NCBI RefSeq assembly: GCF_947623445.1
Contig: NC_135242.1
Location: forward strand, 18,042,001-18,106,000
Direction of reading: 5' to 3'
DNA from: Clavelina lepadiformis
Taxonomy: Eukaryota; Chordata; Ascidiacea; Aplousobranchia; Clavelinidae
DNA length: 64,000 nucleotides
The translations under genes were made by a program, and so were the position numbers. The notes beneath the pieces were generated by a model. That model did no database searches, had not been told where the DNA came from, and was given only the letters and a program-made list of their open reading frames with translations. Of the stretch, positions 23,937-37,600 are shown piece by piece. Numbering within the stretch: position 1 is the stretch's first letter; each line of letters begins with the position of its first letter.

Positions 23937-26369
23937 AATGATTTTATTGCGATCACAAGTCCTGCAAACCTGCAACGTTTATAAAATGAGAAGAGTATTT
24001 CATAATAGGTTAGTTTATTTTGTACTTTATTGAGAATTGAAAATAGTTCTTATTTGTTGAAACTAACTTCGACCTTCACACTAATCATTTGATTCATTAA
24101 AATGATTTGAGAAATCTTCAAATATTCTCAATACTTTACATACAGCGTATTACAATTAATGTTTTTAAGTAATTGATGAAGTTAGAAACATCATATTAAA
24201 ACTAATTTGTGAAAAATGCGCAACAGCTAAAAAACTCCTTTCTCAATCAAGCAGGAAAACACTAAGCGCGGGTTTTAAGCTTCCCTGCAAACAATGGACC
24301 TTGAAATACTTTTGGCAAGCACAGTTGGCGATTTCATTATCAGAACAACGTACAAGTAAATCTTGTCATAACGTGCCCCGCGTGGAACACAATGTCTGGT
24401 ACCTATGTCTGGAACTGCGTGGTTACGCTGTGTTTCCCTGCATGGAGATCTTGCTTGAAGTCAGAGAGTTGAATATTTGTAATGGAGCAATAAATGTGTT
24501 CCTGGTACCAGAGCGCACATCAAATATCCTGTTAGCTGACAGAAATCAGTTCAATGCACCGTTTAGTTTTAATGCATAAAGAGATACGTGCTAAAATGTT
24601 AACCGTTTGATATCACTTTTGATGATATTGAACTCGTTTTGCGTGGGCTGTCGCCGTAAAAAAGACTGTAGCAAAATATTTTTCTAATTACTGTCGCTAA
24701 TTTTTTTTTTACTAGCGGATTATTGTGCAAGTTAACCAAATACTGTCTGATAGAAAGCGATATGGGTTAACTTCCTCTATAAAATAAATCCATTCCTGTT
24801 TACTGGCTGGTTAGTAGCCGGTTTTAATATGATATGGGCAGACACAAAAACGGAATAATATCTTTTAGTTTTTTCATTTTTAACAAACACCGCTTTTCTT
24901 CCAACAATGCTGATTTCGATAACAACTCCATGATCTTACTATTTACAGCAGGTTGGATAAGGCGGTTACCGAATGTTCATTATTGCTGGTGGGCAGAATG
25001 CTTCAAAAAGCAAATAGAAAAGCCTGAAAACAATATTCGTCTTCGGACCGATTGCCAGACAAACAATGTTGTAACGTATCTTGCTAATGCTTCTATTGTT
25101 ATATCTGGCATCCAGGCAGGATAGCGACTGTCAAAACAGCGACTGTCATAATGGCGACTTCATAATAGCGACGTAATCAAGTGAGCGACATTCCAAACAG
25201 CGATTGTCTAAATGCCGACCGCATTAAAACAGCGACTGTTATGATAGCGACTTAACTAGGCTTTCCATTTTTCCAAATTTTTTTGTTGTTTATCATTGCT
25301 TTTTGAAATAGGCTTCCTTCGAGCCCTTGCTCGCAATTTAGAAATAAACGTGTCTTGATTTTTATTGCATTTTTATTTTATTTTATTGCTTTTTAAATCA
25401 TGTGACTTCATGTGACTATGGATAGTCCAAATAAAATGTTGTTTTAAAGTCCTTTTTGGTTTCAATCTTTCACTACGCAGTATTTGCCTGTTTCTGCGTG
25501 CATACGTGTGTAGAGAGGTGTGGGGGATGGAAGTGCGTGTGCGCGTAAGCCTTGGATTTAATAAAAGAAGTGAGGTCGCTGTTGTGGCAGTCGCTGTTTT
25601 AAATGAATCGCTGTCGTGTAGTCGCTCTATTGACAGTCGCTGTTTTAAATGAATCGCTGTTGTGTGGTCGCTCTATTGATAGTCGCTGTTCTGACAGTCG
25701 CTATTTGGAACCCGAGCCGTTATATCTACGTTAATCATAAGACACGGTTCATTCGATGCAAAAAAGTTGTCGTTCGAACGATACAAATATTTTTAAGACG
25801 TCGAGTTTGTTTTGGCGTAGGATTATTGTTTTTACCTGTTTGTTCTATTAACCTAAACCAGGTAGCACGTAGACCTGTTTTAGTATTTGTGTCAGTTTTT
25901 GTTTAATTTGCCAATATAATCGTCTCTGTTTTAAATCCAAGGTTTTAGTTTTCATTTAGACCAGCACATGCAGACGAGAGTCCAGTTTTATGCTATGGCA
26001 TGGCTGTATTTATCTTTGATATTGACTCACTCCATACCGTAACTTCAATAAAATGATTATGCAACTGCCTCTGTCAACACAAAAAGGAGACGTTTTTGTG
26101 TTTAACTACCCCAGTCAGTAAACGAGCTAGCAGTGCCAACCACAGATTGTTTTTCATTTTTTGATTAGGCGAAATCGTATTTCATCGAAACGTGTACGCG
26201 AAACATTTAACAGTACTGCAAAACATCATAAAATTAAACCAGTCTAACTAACAGGATTTGCAGCATTTCGTAACAGTACCATATTACATAATAAGAAAAG
26301 ACATTAAAAGTAGTGTAGTTATGAGAATTACCAAGCAACCGTTTAAGCATGAAAAATTATTAAGCGGTA
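23937..26369. other. Intergenic between ALP-2 and ALP-3; foldback element, no gene
   Basis: Apart from the foldback element at 25131-25704 I see no gene. The open frame at 24301-24579 (92 codons) has no recognisable domain or splice context. The ALP-2 promoter should lie just above 23936 and the ALP-3 3' end just below 26370. No clear polyadenylation signal for ALP-3 was found. Confidence 0.4.
25131..25704. mobile_element. Foldback-like element made of GCGACT-type repeats
   Basis: The left arm (25131-25255) holds about eight copies of AACAGCGACTGTC-like units with variable spacing. The right arm (about 25570-25704) holds the reverse complements (GACAGTCGCTGTT) in comparable number. The middle of about 300 bp is unrelated AT-rich sequence. 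Inverted arms built of short internal repeats resemble foldback transposons. No transposase and no clear target duplication were seen. Confidence 0.75.
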
Positions 26370-29300
26370 TTATAAGCGCAACGACTGAATGTTATCATAT
26401 TTTTTTTCCACACTTCCATCAAACCTCTTCATTCCTTTCTTGTACAACATTGTGGAAAGAAGAATTGTGAAAAACGCGAAACATATTAGCAAGGCAAATT
26501 GAACGTACAGAGCGACCGCCGTTTCCGTTGTATCAAGATTCATTCCCAAGAAAAGGTTGTATTTCTCGGTTGTTGTAGTCGGTTCCGGTTCAGGCAAAGA
26601 ACTTCCTTCACAGTGACCCAAGTCTGATCCAACGCACGACACGTATCTGTATTGAAAAGATCATTTTTAATTAAAAAAAATTATCTCCAGTTGCTGCGTA
26701 TATGCTGGGTTGATTAACCAACTGCGGGGCCTTCGAAAATCTTCATTTTAAATGATTGTTTTAAAGCTTTAGTTTCGAACACCAACTTAGTTATAGTGTT
26801 TACATTGTAAAAATTTTCCAAAAAATGTCAAAACTTAATTTATGGCCTGTATAGATAAGGGAACCGCACAAAACGAAAAAGTTCCTCAGCCGAATTAAAC
26901 ATAATATCTACTTGCTCAGGGTCTGTGGCAATTGCCACACTGATACCACCACATCTGGCCCAGTTGATGTACACGACTGGGTGTGTGTAAGTGACTGGAC
27001 TGTTGGATGATATGTTGAACGCATGTTCTGCTCAGCTAAGATAACCACATAAATCTGTTTCTCACCGCATAACGTATGCGATGTAGTTCTGCTGATGAAC
27101 ACCGTGAAATAGATGAGACATTGGGCCTCTTGCTAATATGGCAACATCATCACCCCCGTGGGTCTCATATGCTAGGGGTATCGCTGTTTGCTGGAGATAT
27201 TCCTTGTCATCTGCATCCAAAAAAATAAACAAATATCTTAACTGGAAAAACATAGTTCGTAATTCATAAACTTTACAAACAATTAACTAAGTGACCAAAG
27301 CTTATTTCGTAATTACTATGTACAAATGATTGCTCCTACGACAACTTATGTTTTGCATCGTTCTTGAAATAAGCATAATGTCAATTATTGACCTGTGTCG
27401 ACAACCGTAAGATTTTGACGTGAATGAGGTTCGATTTCTCCAGTGTTTGGACCTTGATAACCTTCGCCGTTTGCATAGTTAATTGTTGTAAAAGGCTTTC
27501 CATCTAACCCCTTGTATGGCTTGCCATTTTCTGTTGCCAAACCTGATTACAGAAGACGTTGCGTTAATTTTGACATTTTTAATGCAGTAGACTTCTATTT
27601 CGCAATGTATGTGGCATCAGTTAAGTTACCAAATATGTCATTTCCACGATCACTATAACCACCGATGGTAAATGTATGACTGTGATCAGCTGTAACTATG
27701 ATCAGTGTATCACTGTCTGATGTCATCTCGACAGCTCTTTCAATGGCTTTGTCAAAGGCAACCGTTTCATGCAGAGCTCTATGAGCATTAGTGGCGTGGT
27801 GAGCATGATCTGAAAAATCTATTACGTTAGCTGTAGAAGAATGATGCTTATGCCTGGTACAAGTTACACCTTGAAGTAAAAGGATTTGGAACAATATCAG
27901 CAGTATTATGGCGAGTTATAGTTTTATAGTTGAGTTATATCACAAATCCACCTATTCTTCCTCCTTCAACAAGAAGGAAATATCCTTTCGAGTTTTTCTG
28001 CAAAATCTGAATTGCCTTTTCCGTCATTTCCATGATCGAGGGCTCTTTGCTGCCGTCTGCTACTCTGTCGACCTCGTATTGCATATCGGAAGGTTCAAAT
28101 AATCCTGCAAGATGTAAAGGCTTACGTATCGGTACCGTACATATGAAGATAAATTTTTATAATCGTTTTAGTAAGGTCCTGCTAGATCTGAAAATGCCGA
28201 TTACAAACCTAACAATTTGTCGGTTGTAACTGGATCAACGCTGTCAAAATCATTTTTGTTCCAAACGTAATGTGCATTCAAGCCTTTGTCTTTTTGATTC
28301 ATTTCCCACTTTTCGATGAGTTCTTGACCATCATCGCGATCATTGTCAGTGCTATACTCAACGTCTTTCGTAGTTTTTGGTCGAAAATATTGTCTGCCTC
28401 CGCCCAAAGTAACCTATTATGATGCGGTAAAGTACATAGTGAATACTTTTCTGACTGTGGATTCTACAGATGAAGTTACATGTGTTTATTCTTTGTAGAA
28501 ATGCCAATGTTTATATGCATCACTTTGTTATAGCATGATTTGTCTATTCTCTGAAGCAGCTTGTGAAAGCGTATCCTATACCAAAAATCTTTCATTGTCA
28601 GTACAGGAAGTACTTCTTTATTCAGAGTATTGCTTTCCCGTTTCTTGGAAACCGTGATTGTTTCCAGATCACAAAAACATCAGCGACAAGTGACCTCCAA
28701 ATAGTTGAAAGGTTTTGTAAAGTTTACAATTCAATTTTTTGAACAAAAATTGCCACCGTGACTGTTGATTTTATAATGTCTTCAGAGATTTATCTAGTCT
28801 ATAACCATGGACTTTCATTGGTCTAGATGTGGCTGACACCACGTGAAAAAACAAGTGTTCCCTGATCGAGCCACCCCAAAGACATAACAGTCCCGTCGTA
28901 CTGCGATTTTTTATTCATAGTCGCTTTTAGTTTTTAGATATTAACAGACTAAATGTTTTTTGCTCACCGTGATCATGTCTGAGCTGTCATAAAACTGTTG
29001 AGCAATATCTTTGCAACCATTTTCTTTTGCTTCTTGTGTTAAATCACTGTCAGAGTACCAGCTTCTGTAGGCCGTGTGAGCATAAGAAGCACCAGGAGTG
29101 GCATGATTTATCCTGGTTGTCGTGACCACTCCTGTGGATTTTCCTGTTGCATTAAAATTAAGATAATTCTTCTACTGCAAGATGCATATAAAACGATTTT
29201 TGAAAAAACTATTATTTTTTTATACTTACCGGCTTTATATGAATCAACTAAAATTGATTCCACGGCATTTCCCTTCTCACTACTGCAAACCTCTGTTCGA

Positions 29301-30069
29301 GATTTTGCAGATAACCCGAGTGTGTAGTAAGTGCTTTTGACGCCACACAGGTACGCAGTGGCTGTACTTCCTGAATCAGCGACTTGTTTGTTGACTGCGT
29401 ATGTCTTAAGAACACAAGTAGTTCAGCTTTATTTTCGTTGTACCCAGTTGATGATTAATAGATACGGACAGTGATATTACGCGTGCACATACTCGTGATA
29501 AACCAGCATGATGAAATTGGTCCATCGCTAATTTTGTCTCCTCTCCGCTGTTACCTTGTAGTTGACCTTTCAAGATTCTTCCTGCAGTTATGGTACCGAT
29601 ACTCATACCGTCACCTACGCAAAATAACCAGGATATCTCAGTGTTAGCGTATACTTGAAATTTTTTAGTGCGTTTGCGAATAAATATGCATTCTCAACGT
29701 CACATACCAAGAAAGAGTATGACATTTTTGGCGACATTCATGTTTTTCTGCTGTAAACCAAGAGCGACTTGCAATTCTTCCCTGGCCACATCATACCAGT
29801 ATTCTGGGGTTTCTTCTTCATCTAAAACCAACTTTGTTAGTTAATCTCTGGTATATTTATGTCGTTAGACTTTTTGTAATTGTTTGATATGTTTCTGTTC
29901 CATTAAGAAACTACTGTCTTGTTACCTTGCTTTTACTGCAAAGCTGAAACGTTAGGTTTATGTTTACAAATATTTGCTGGGTTTAGTTACATTTACCTGT
30001 CCAACCTTTTCCTTCACAAAAAATTACAATAGCAGAAAATATTACAAGAAATCTTGTTAAGTTGTTCAT
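26370..30069 (-). CDS. Alkaline phosphatase ALP-3 (11 exons, 589 aa, transmembrane)
   Basis: Third and most compact of the tandem alkaline phosphatases. Exons in coding order: 29997-30069, 29708-29821, 29493-29614, 29230-29404, 28968-29143, 28209-28413, 27952-28104, 27630-27809, 27393-27542, 27066-27210, 26370-26646. The signal peptide starts [17 protein letters not shown]. Active-site blocks seen: [37 protein letters not shown] and THGGDD. The end has a Thr/Pro/Glu-rich stalk, a membrane span (543-566) and a 23-residue basic tail starting YKKGMKR. Exons 5-8 are nearly identical to ALP-2, whereas exon 10 matches ALP-1 better around the catalytic His, so the gene looks like a patchwork. Intron 9 has a weak GTCAAT donor. 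Substrate and tissue cannot be told from sequence. Confidence 0.93.
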
Positions 30070-31959
30070 GACACTTGTTTCCAAGATAACAGTTGTCCTA
30101 AATGTACAGAATTACTGTTGTTTTGCACGCCAATTTGCTTGCAGCCCAACGGGCCTGATGTGACACCTAAAGTGGTCATGTTGCCATTCGGTTCAAACAA
30201 TACAGGGTTATTAAGCACTGAAAGGAGGACAGTAACCCAAGCAGGACAGGACAGAAGATTATGCAGGTGCGGTGGGCTTATAAGGGTTATATAAAACAAT
30301 GCCTTATATAACGTACAAATAGTCCGGTGAAAATAACTCGATATCAAGCTTGGTTACGAAACTAATTTTTCTTAAGCAGTTTGCCAACAGACATCGAACA
30401 ACTTTCAACTATAAAACTACAATGAATGCCGTTTTACGATTTATTAACGTGTTATCTCTGTTCGAGTACCATATAAATACCCTTGTTTCTTATCTGCGTA
30501 TGGCATTGAAATTGCCGTCACATGTGTTGCAAGGTATGGCCAATATACAGCTTTCTAAAACTGCACTGTATCCAAAAATTACTTTGCATTCTTTAACTGG
30601 ACATCAGACAACTAGGAATGACATTACATCAAAGCAAATATAAAGAAAGTTTTTACTGCAAACTATAAGTGCCACCAATGGAAAACACAAAGACTTTTTT
30701 TGGGCACGCACATACAAGAAATATACTGAAATGTACACTGATGACGCTTATTTAATCTGGTATAATCCTACGCCTTTTGCAGTTACATTTTTGAAAAATT
30801 TATTCATGTCTTAGAAACGCGTTTTTCAAAAGTGGCGTATACACACCCTAAACATTGTGTTTCTTGAATCACATTGCGAACTGCTGTCTATTACAGTTTA
30901 TCTTAGATTGAATCTGCTCATCCTTTCCTCAATACTAACGCCGGAAACATCCAAAAGACGTAATGAGCATCCTAAATACTGCTTTGTGACGATATCCATA
31001 ACTTTATTCATCAATATTGAACTGATCTAACTTAAGCTCTCAAAAATACCCTAAAATATTAACAGTATTGGCAAATCTTAAATTTTGCGCTGCTACATAT
31101 TGAGTAGTGGAACTATTTCGGTGTATATACGTATGCAATATAAGCTCTCTGTATAGTTGTTAGTTGCTGATGCTTAGATATAATTAATCTGCAAATCGTT
31201 ACCCGTCTTACGCTCTCTTCCTATGAGTTGATTGATTGAGCAGATTAAAAATTGCCTTCTTATAGCTCTTATTAACAAGACTTTCGATTTGTTTGCTTTC
31301 TGCTCTTCTCCGTATATCAAACTATTAGTATATGCTAATATTTAATTCCTTGCACGGCAAACTTTAAATCATTGTGTTGTCTGCAATGTAATTAGTTCAG
31401 ACAACAGAGCTAACAGACCTGTAGAATATTTACCTGTATATACTTGGTTTATATCGGTTGGTATGTACCGTATGTCACGTGAAATCACTTTTCAGGGTGT
31501 ATAAAACGTTTTAATACTGGTTTTTTTGCCCCATGCAGAAATGGTTGGCTCTTCACTTGGGAAAAGATTCTTCTATTTCTTAATTTTTTCATGTTAGTAA
31601 CATTTTTACGAAAACCCTAAGATTCATCTCTGCAATTTTTTTTAACTATTAGCGAAATTGCCCATTGATGCTTTATATGACTTAAACTACAGTGGAAGTG
31701 CTGCTTGAAATTATCTCATATTGAAAATAAATATACAGCTTTTGTTTTTTGCAAGGCAGTAAAAACTGAAAAGAAATGCATTTTCTTACAAAAAGGAACG
31801 TATTTTTTGGATAGTTGCAACCTCATAACATTTCAAAAATGGAAAGGTAATGTTTTGGTTATTATAGTATTCAGGTTTGGACAGGGCATTATTTCAAATT
31901 ACGCTGAATATAATTCCTGGTAATTCAATTAGTTAAGCTAATAAATAATCGCAAGAAGT

Positions 31960-32360
31960 TCTCCTGTGACTCCCCAAACTCAGAAAAATCGCCAATCATT
32001 GTTGACTTAGCATACTTGAACCAATAAATCGCTCTCCATAATTGAACTGTATGGTATGCCATCATAACCTTTATATCCTCAGACTGAGGAAAGACTTTGC
32101 CCGACTTAATCGGCGATAATTCCTCACCGCTCCAGCTCCGGATGCACATTTTGTCTTTTGTGCAACTTTTAATGGATACATATTTTTTGCTTTTTTTGAC
32201 TTTTTGTTTTGTTGCCCAAACTTGAGATTGTTTATCATGATCACACAAGCAAGTGTCGCTTATACCTTGCTCAAGGGTATTTCAACGGTAGCGTAACTGG
32301 GAATCGATCCCTGTTTGTATGTTTACAATCCAGGCAGGCTTCTCCACCGAGCTTAATCAG
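31960..32360 (-). repeat. tRNA-derived SINE copy 2
   Basis: On the - strand it reads an A-box-like AAGCTCGGTGGAGAAG, a B-box-like GGGATCGATTCCCAG, the body GAGCAAGGTATAAGCGACAC and the family tail CAAAGTCTTTCCTCAGTCTG. It is the best-preserved copy in the window. Ends are approximate. Confidence 0.72.
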
Positions 32361-34613
32361 CTGACTAAATGCATCATTATTAAAACGTTTTTATAGCACA
32401 ATGTAGGTGATTTTATGCTCTTGCGTACTTTGAACATTGTCATGGAAAAGAACAAATCAAATCCATCTAAGTTGAGCTCAACCCGGGGTAGTTTAAATGT
32501 TGTCAAATATGTTGTATAACTCTGTCAACTCAACTCGTTTTAAATGACCTCGTCCCGGTTAGTTAAACATCTGCTAACTTGACTTAAATTAGTAAGACGA
32601 TCGGCAGAAAGGTTTAATTCCACTAGTGATAATATTCCCGATCATTGTCTCCGATGTTATTACGTTGGATCCACTTTTCATTAAAATTTTTGAGAACGAA
32701 TGGCAGACTGTTCATAGAAATGTTTTTATACATTTTGTCGTAGAAAGTGTGCAGAACATGGAACTTGTCTGACGACTGCCGGTACAGTAACGGTTTAAAC
32801 TCGTTACAAGTAGTGCAAACATCCGTTCACTGCAACTTATACAGAAGAGCAAATTAGAACTTTAAATGCTAAATAAACTAAAATTTAAACAGAAAGTTTA
32901 TGTGTGCATTGACTCGTTTATAAAAGTAAGAAATTGTGTTTTTACTTGTTTTTAAAGTATTGCATAAATTATTTATTAACAGAGTTTGTGGTTTTTGTCA
33001 GGAAAAAGGCTTGATGCTTTTTACATACGTCATATGTGTGCATCTTAGAAGTTACGTGAAGAACGTAAGCGCTGCAGTTTCCTTTATACTCATACCGCAA
33101 AACACCCTATCTCAGGCATAAGGTATGTCCACAAACTTCTCGGTTACCGATTTACCACGGACATCCTTCACAGTAAACTTATTTCTAGAAGGATATTTTC
33201 TGATTTTGCATTACTTTTGTTATCTCTAACAGGTCATAAAACAGCTCCGCTTGTGATAGGATAATGCAATGTAGTCGGGCCACTACAACGCTAATTTATA
33301 TAACAAAGTAACTGAGCTTTTAATGGGAAAAGTTCTGCACTTTAGCTAAGTCTTAGGCCTATGTCAGATCGCCGTCGAATATTTTGAAAAATAGGCAGGC
33401 TAACAGTTATTTCCTGTTATGAATTACTCATGTGATGACTAATTTCATGAACCCTTCAAGAACTTCCGCGAAAATATCACTACATTGAATTTGCGAAATG
33501 AAAGCAGGGTGCAGGACGAAAGCAGTCGAAAATCATGCGGAATAATTATAATAATTTTTTAATTAACTGTACGCTATATTGTTTAGATTAAAACCCAGAG
33601 ACTTAAGATAAAGACATCAGATTCTTTCTTTATCAAGTATAGGTACCAATAATTCCTAAAGGTTACCAAATATGGTCAAAGAAATTGTGACTTAAAGACA
33701 CCATTGCTAATAAATTGAGCTTGATAGTTATGGGGCTATAACAAAGAGTAAATATAGTATAAAATAGTATTTAAATACTGCTCGTATGTATAATGCTCCG
33801 CAGCAACTTGCTACGTTGTTTTTTAAGAACTAATTGCTGCAAGTAACAATTAAAAGAAATGCAGAAAGTTCATCACCATTGCTCGAAAATCCGTGGTTAT
33901 AGTTTCTAGCTAACATTATCATCATGGTAATAGCACAAATGAACGTGAAGCAACAATAAATACAAACGAAACAAAAGGGAAAAAATACGACCTAATCGGA
34001 TACCATTGGGGAGTAGGCGCGAAATCCTTATAAAGAATTTTGAAAACTTATATAGAAATAGCTTAATGTGCTAGAGACAAAACACATTTTCGAAATTTAC
34101 TTGTCAAAGAGTTTGTAACATCGAAAAATGTTGAAGCATTTGCCAACACTTGCGGTGCTGGTGCGTGTTGTGTTTACGTATGTATGTGCTATAGTCAAAT
34201 GTCTTACCTTGACAGGCTTGCTGCGGAAGCAGACAAGTGAGTAACGGTTGTTAACAAGCACGACCCATTTTCAGCCTGATTTCTAGTGAAGCTGTTAACT
34301 TTCAGTCAACGGAAGCAAAACCAGGTACACTAAAATAAAAATTGGCTCTATGAAACATGCTATGATTACCTAATTTACAAATATCTCAAAAGATAAGGTA
34401 GTTATTGATAGATAATTAATTGGTAGTTGTCGTTATTCTAATATAGATAACAATAAACCATAACCAGATTAACCTGTATAGTTGAGGTAAGGTGTACTGA
34501 AAGGCAGGTTGTTAGGGGCGGCGCCCCGGGCTCAAAGCATTTATGGGGGTGACCATAAGCAGAGCGAGACCTTCCTTGGGTATAAGGCAAACAAAATTAA
34601 AATTTCATGAAAA

Positions 34614-34641
34614 ATTATTATTATTATTATTATTATTATTA
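34614..34641. repeat. TTA/ATT microsatellite
   Basis: About nine TTA units in a row, followed by a shorter second run after an AAA interruption. Both sides carry a TTTCATGAAA-type block, so the run sits in a small imperfect duplication. Confidence 0.9.
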
Positions 34642-37600
34642 AAATTATTATTGCGATTTCATGAAAGATTAAACAAACTTCAATGTTAGTTATATCTCGT
34701 ACAAAATTTGCGCCAGGTTTTAGGAATTCTGGCGCATTATTGTCTGTGACTTTCTTGTGTAAAGAAATTATATTCACTCCACGAGTAGGACCACAGTTTA
34801 TTTTAACAGTTTTCTGAAAATACAACCTCCCTTGGCTCATAAGCTTCGGGGTTTTGCCTGAGTGGGCCTGGCGGCTGTATTTAACATAACATGCTATTAC
34901 GGTTGGTTAGCGTCGACTTTAATAGTGAACAGTATACATGAGGTGTATAGGTAACAGGCGAGTCGAACCAGTCAGTAGACCGCGAACTAGTCGACCGCGT
35001 AAGTTCAGGAATAAGGTAACAGACAAAGATTTTCTGCGTAATTTTTTTGTATTGAGTGCATAGTTGGGGCAGTTACGTTTATCCAGGATTTTTTTGGACT
35101 AATGTCACAAAACGGTTGTTTACTTTTCATACACTTCCCAAATTCCAAGGCTTGGCTGATAATGGTTAAATGATAGGTGGCCAAGAGAAAGCAAACGGTT
35201 ACTCTAAACTCGCCAGCGCCGTTATCTCAGAACTATGATAACGTCTTAACTCTGGTAACTAGGGATCAAATATTCAAATATTCTTTCGGAATATGACCTT
35301 TCGGAAAGAATTTTTATCAAAGGGAGAAGATGGGGACCATTTGTTAAAGGTTATTTATCATATAAAGGTTCTAAACGGTGAGTACATTATCAATGAACTT
35401 GGGATAAAAGTGTTTTCGTTTGGTGCAGAAATTTTGGAGTTTTGAGCTCAGTTTTATTTGTTTGAGTTTGGCGACTGAGTAAAGTTTGCGACGCAAAAAT
35501 ATAACGAAACCTTAAGAACCACTGGTATAGAAGTTGTGTGACTAAAAAGTGTTGTGATGGTAATTACTCACAGATGATCTAGGACGCAAGTTATGTGGGT
35601 TTGCGATATTGGCATCAGATTTGTAGATCTTGGGAGCTTAGTCACAAAGACGATCTTGGGGCAAAAAATATTGATCATCCCTATAGTATAGGGTATATAA
35701 ACTTCACAATACTGTAGCCTACCCCGCTAAGCTCTGGTTACAACTAAACTATACGATTTTTGTTGTTGAGCGGTTACTGCATCCACGTGTACAGAGCCTG
35801 ATTAAGACAGTGACGGCTTGGGGCTAAAAGGTACAAGGGGTCTATACGATTTTTTGTCTTCATACCATTTAATATGCATATAGAATATTTACAAACAGTA
35901 TTACCCCAAATATATTTGTTAAAAATTTTCAATTGTTTAGTATAGGGCACATACTGTACAAGCCATAAAGTAATTATTGCTTTCAGAACTAAAACTGCGA
36001 CTTCACATTAGAAGAATTTATATCTAACAACGCAATTTTTCATTGGTTCTTTGTTAATTGGAATCAATTAATTACATTATATTATTTGAGAAAATAATAT
36101 ATTTTTAATAAACCAATGTTTATTTGCTAATTTTCTGATATGATGCTCAGCATTCTGCTTTGGGGTGGGCACTTATCTACGAGTTCTTTCTGCGGTTTAA
36201 TTTTTGTTTTAGCTGTATATGATCAATATATGATGCAATGCAGTCTGACTTCATCGCGCAGCGCGCACTACAGATGAGCTCCACAAGCCAAGTTTGATTT
36301 AACAGAAAACAAGTGAATTTAAAGAATTAAGATACAGAGAATGTTTATTTTGCAGGACAAACATGCCGCAAAAAATACATGTCAAATGAAGCCTATAAAC
36401 ATGATGTGTTTTTGATTTTATTAAGTTCATCGCAATATTCATGAAGTTATACGTGATGTATAGGAATGGATCTGCCATACATCGTACATATAGGTCAATA
36501 TTTGTGTCTATCTTCTGCAGGCTCGACAGCAGTTAGCAATAGGTAGAATAATAACGATTCATGGCTATAATCTTTGTACCATTTTTGATGACAATTTCGA
36601 GGAAAACCACAAAATGAAAACGGAAATATCTTATCGATCAGGAAATACAGTTTCTATAGCAAGAACTCGTAAAAGTAAGACAGTTTGCTCTGTATAGCGA
36701 TCAGTAAATTACCGCCAGGTTTAAGTCGTGTGAAAACTATTTTCAGTCCAAACATGTCAAAGGTAGGCAGGCAGGAATAAATAAATCACAGATATTTCAA
36801 TACCAGTACAAAATTTACTACTGTAGAGTTTAAATTTTTTTTTTATAAGTACTGGGATCTTCATATTGGTTACAAAATTTATGCCTAAGCTTTAAAGATT
36901 GTGGTTTCTTTCATCGTAAGCAAAGTCAAGTCAGAGGTCTACTAAGCTATGTAAGATAAAAAAATTTTGAGCAATCAGTAGATCATTTTTTGCTTGGTAC
37001 AAGATTTTTGAAAAGTCACTTTAGATATATCAAGACTACGCTTTGAATTTATGTTTGCAATGCTTGTTTAAAAAAAGTTGCTGTTGTTGTAGTAGTTGTT
37101 TTCCTTGACTCCCGGAACAGTTTTTGGAAAAGTTCCGAATGAAAAACCTTATATGTCCTATATAATGTAAGTTTTTGTGAAAAATCAAATCACCTCATCT
37201 CACACAAGAGTATGATTTAAGTTGTGCAAAAATATGAAACAGCTACATATGTAGTTAGAACTGAAGAAGCAAGATCAAGCTTGCAAAAGTTGATAGAGAT
37301 AAATTAAAGTTAACCCTTGAGGAGCTACGTTATTTTACTATTGATTTTATACCGTTTTTTCTGCATACTTTAATTTCTTTGTTATCCACTTTCTAGTCCG
37401 CTTTTTATGAGCACACTGGATAGTGGATAACCAAGAAATAAGAAACGCGAACCGCAAAATATTTTTGATCCTTAAGCATTTTAACATAACTTACTTAAAC
37501 TGGAGCAATTAATTGCTATAATGTTTCATCGTCTGTTAGTAACTTATAGTGTATCGGATAAGCCTCTGCCGACAACATTCTGTTATAGGTTCTATTGAGA

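Noticed and set aside
24301-24579. 92-codon frame upstream of ALP-2
   Set aside because: No recognisable protein, no flanking exon and no partner frame in the paralogous upstream regions.
30287-30310. Two TTATATA boxes as the ALP-3 promoter
   Set aside because: They lie about 220-240 bp above the ATG, but no start site or conserved flank in ALP-1 or ALP-2 supports them; left unannotated in this AT-rich DNA.
31925-32248. 107-codon - strand frame
   Set aside because: It lies within SINE copy 2 and its residues come from the tRNA-like and tail blocks shared with the other copies.
34541-34840. 99-codon - strand frame with an isoleucine run
   Set aside because: The run is the TTA/ATT microsatellite; no domain outside it.
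35400-35530. Possible further hAT MITE ending TTAAGAACCACTG
   Set aside because: Only the right terminus is visible; no inverted left end or matching octamer found.
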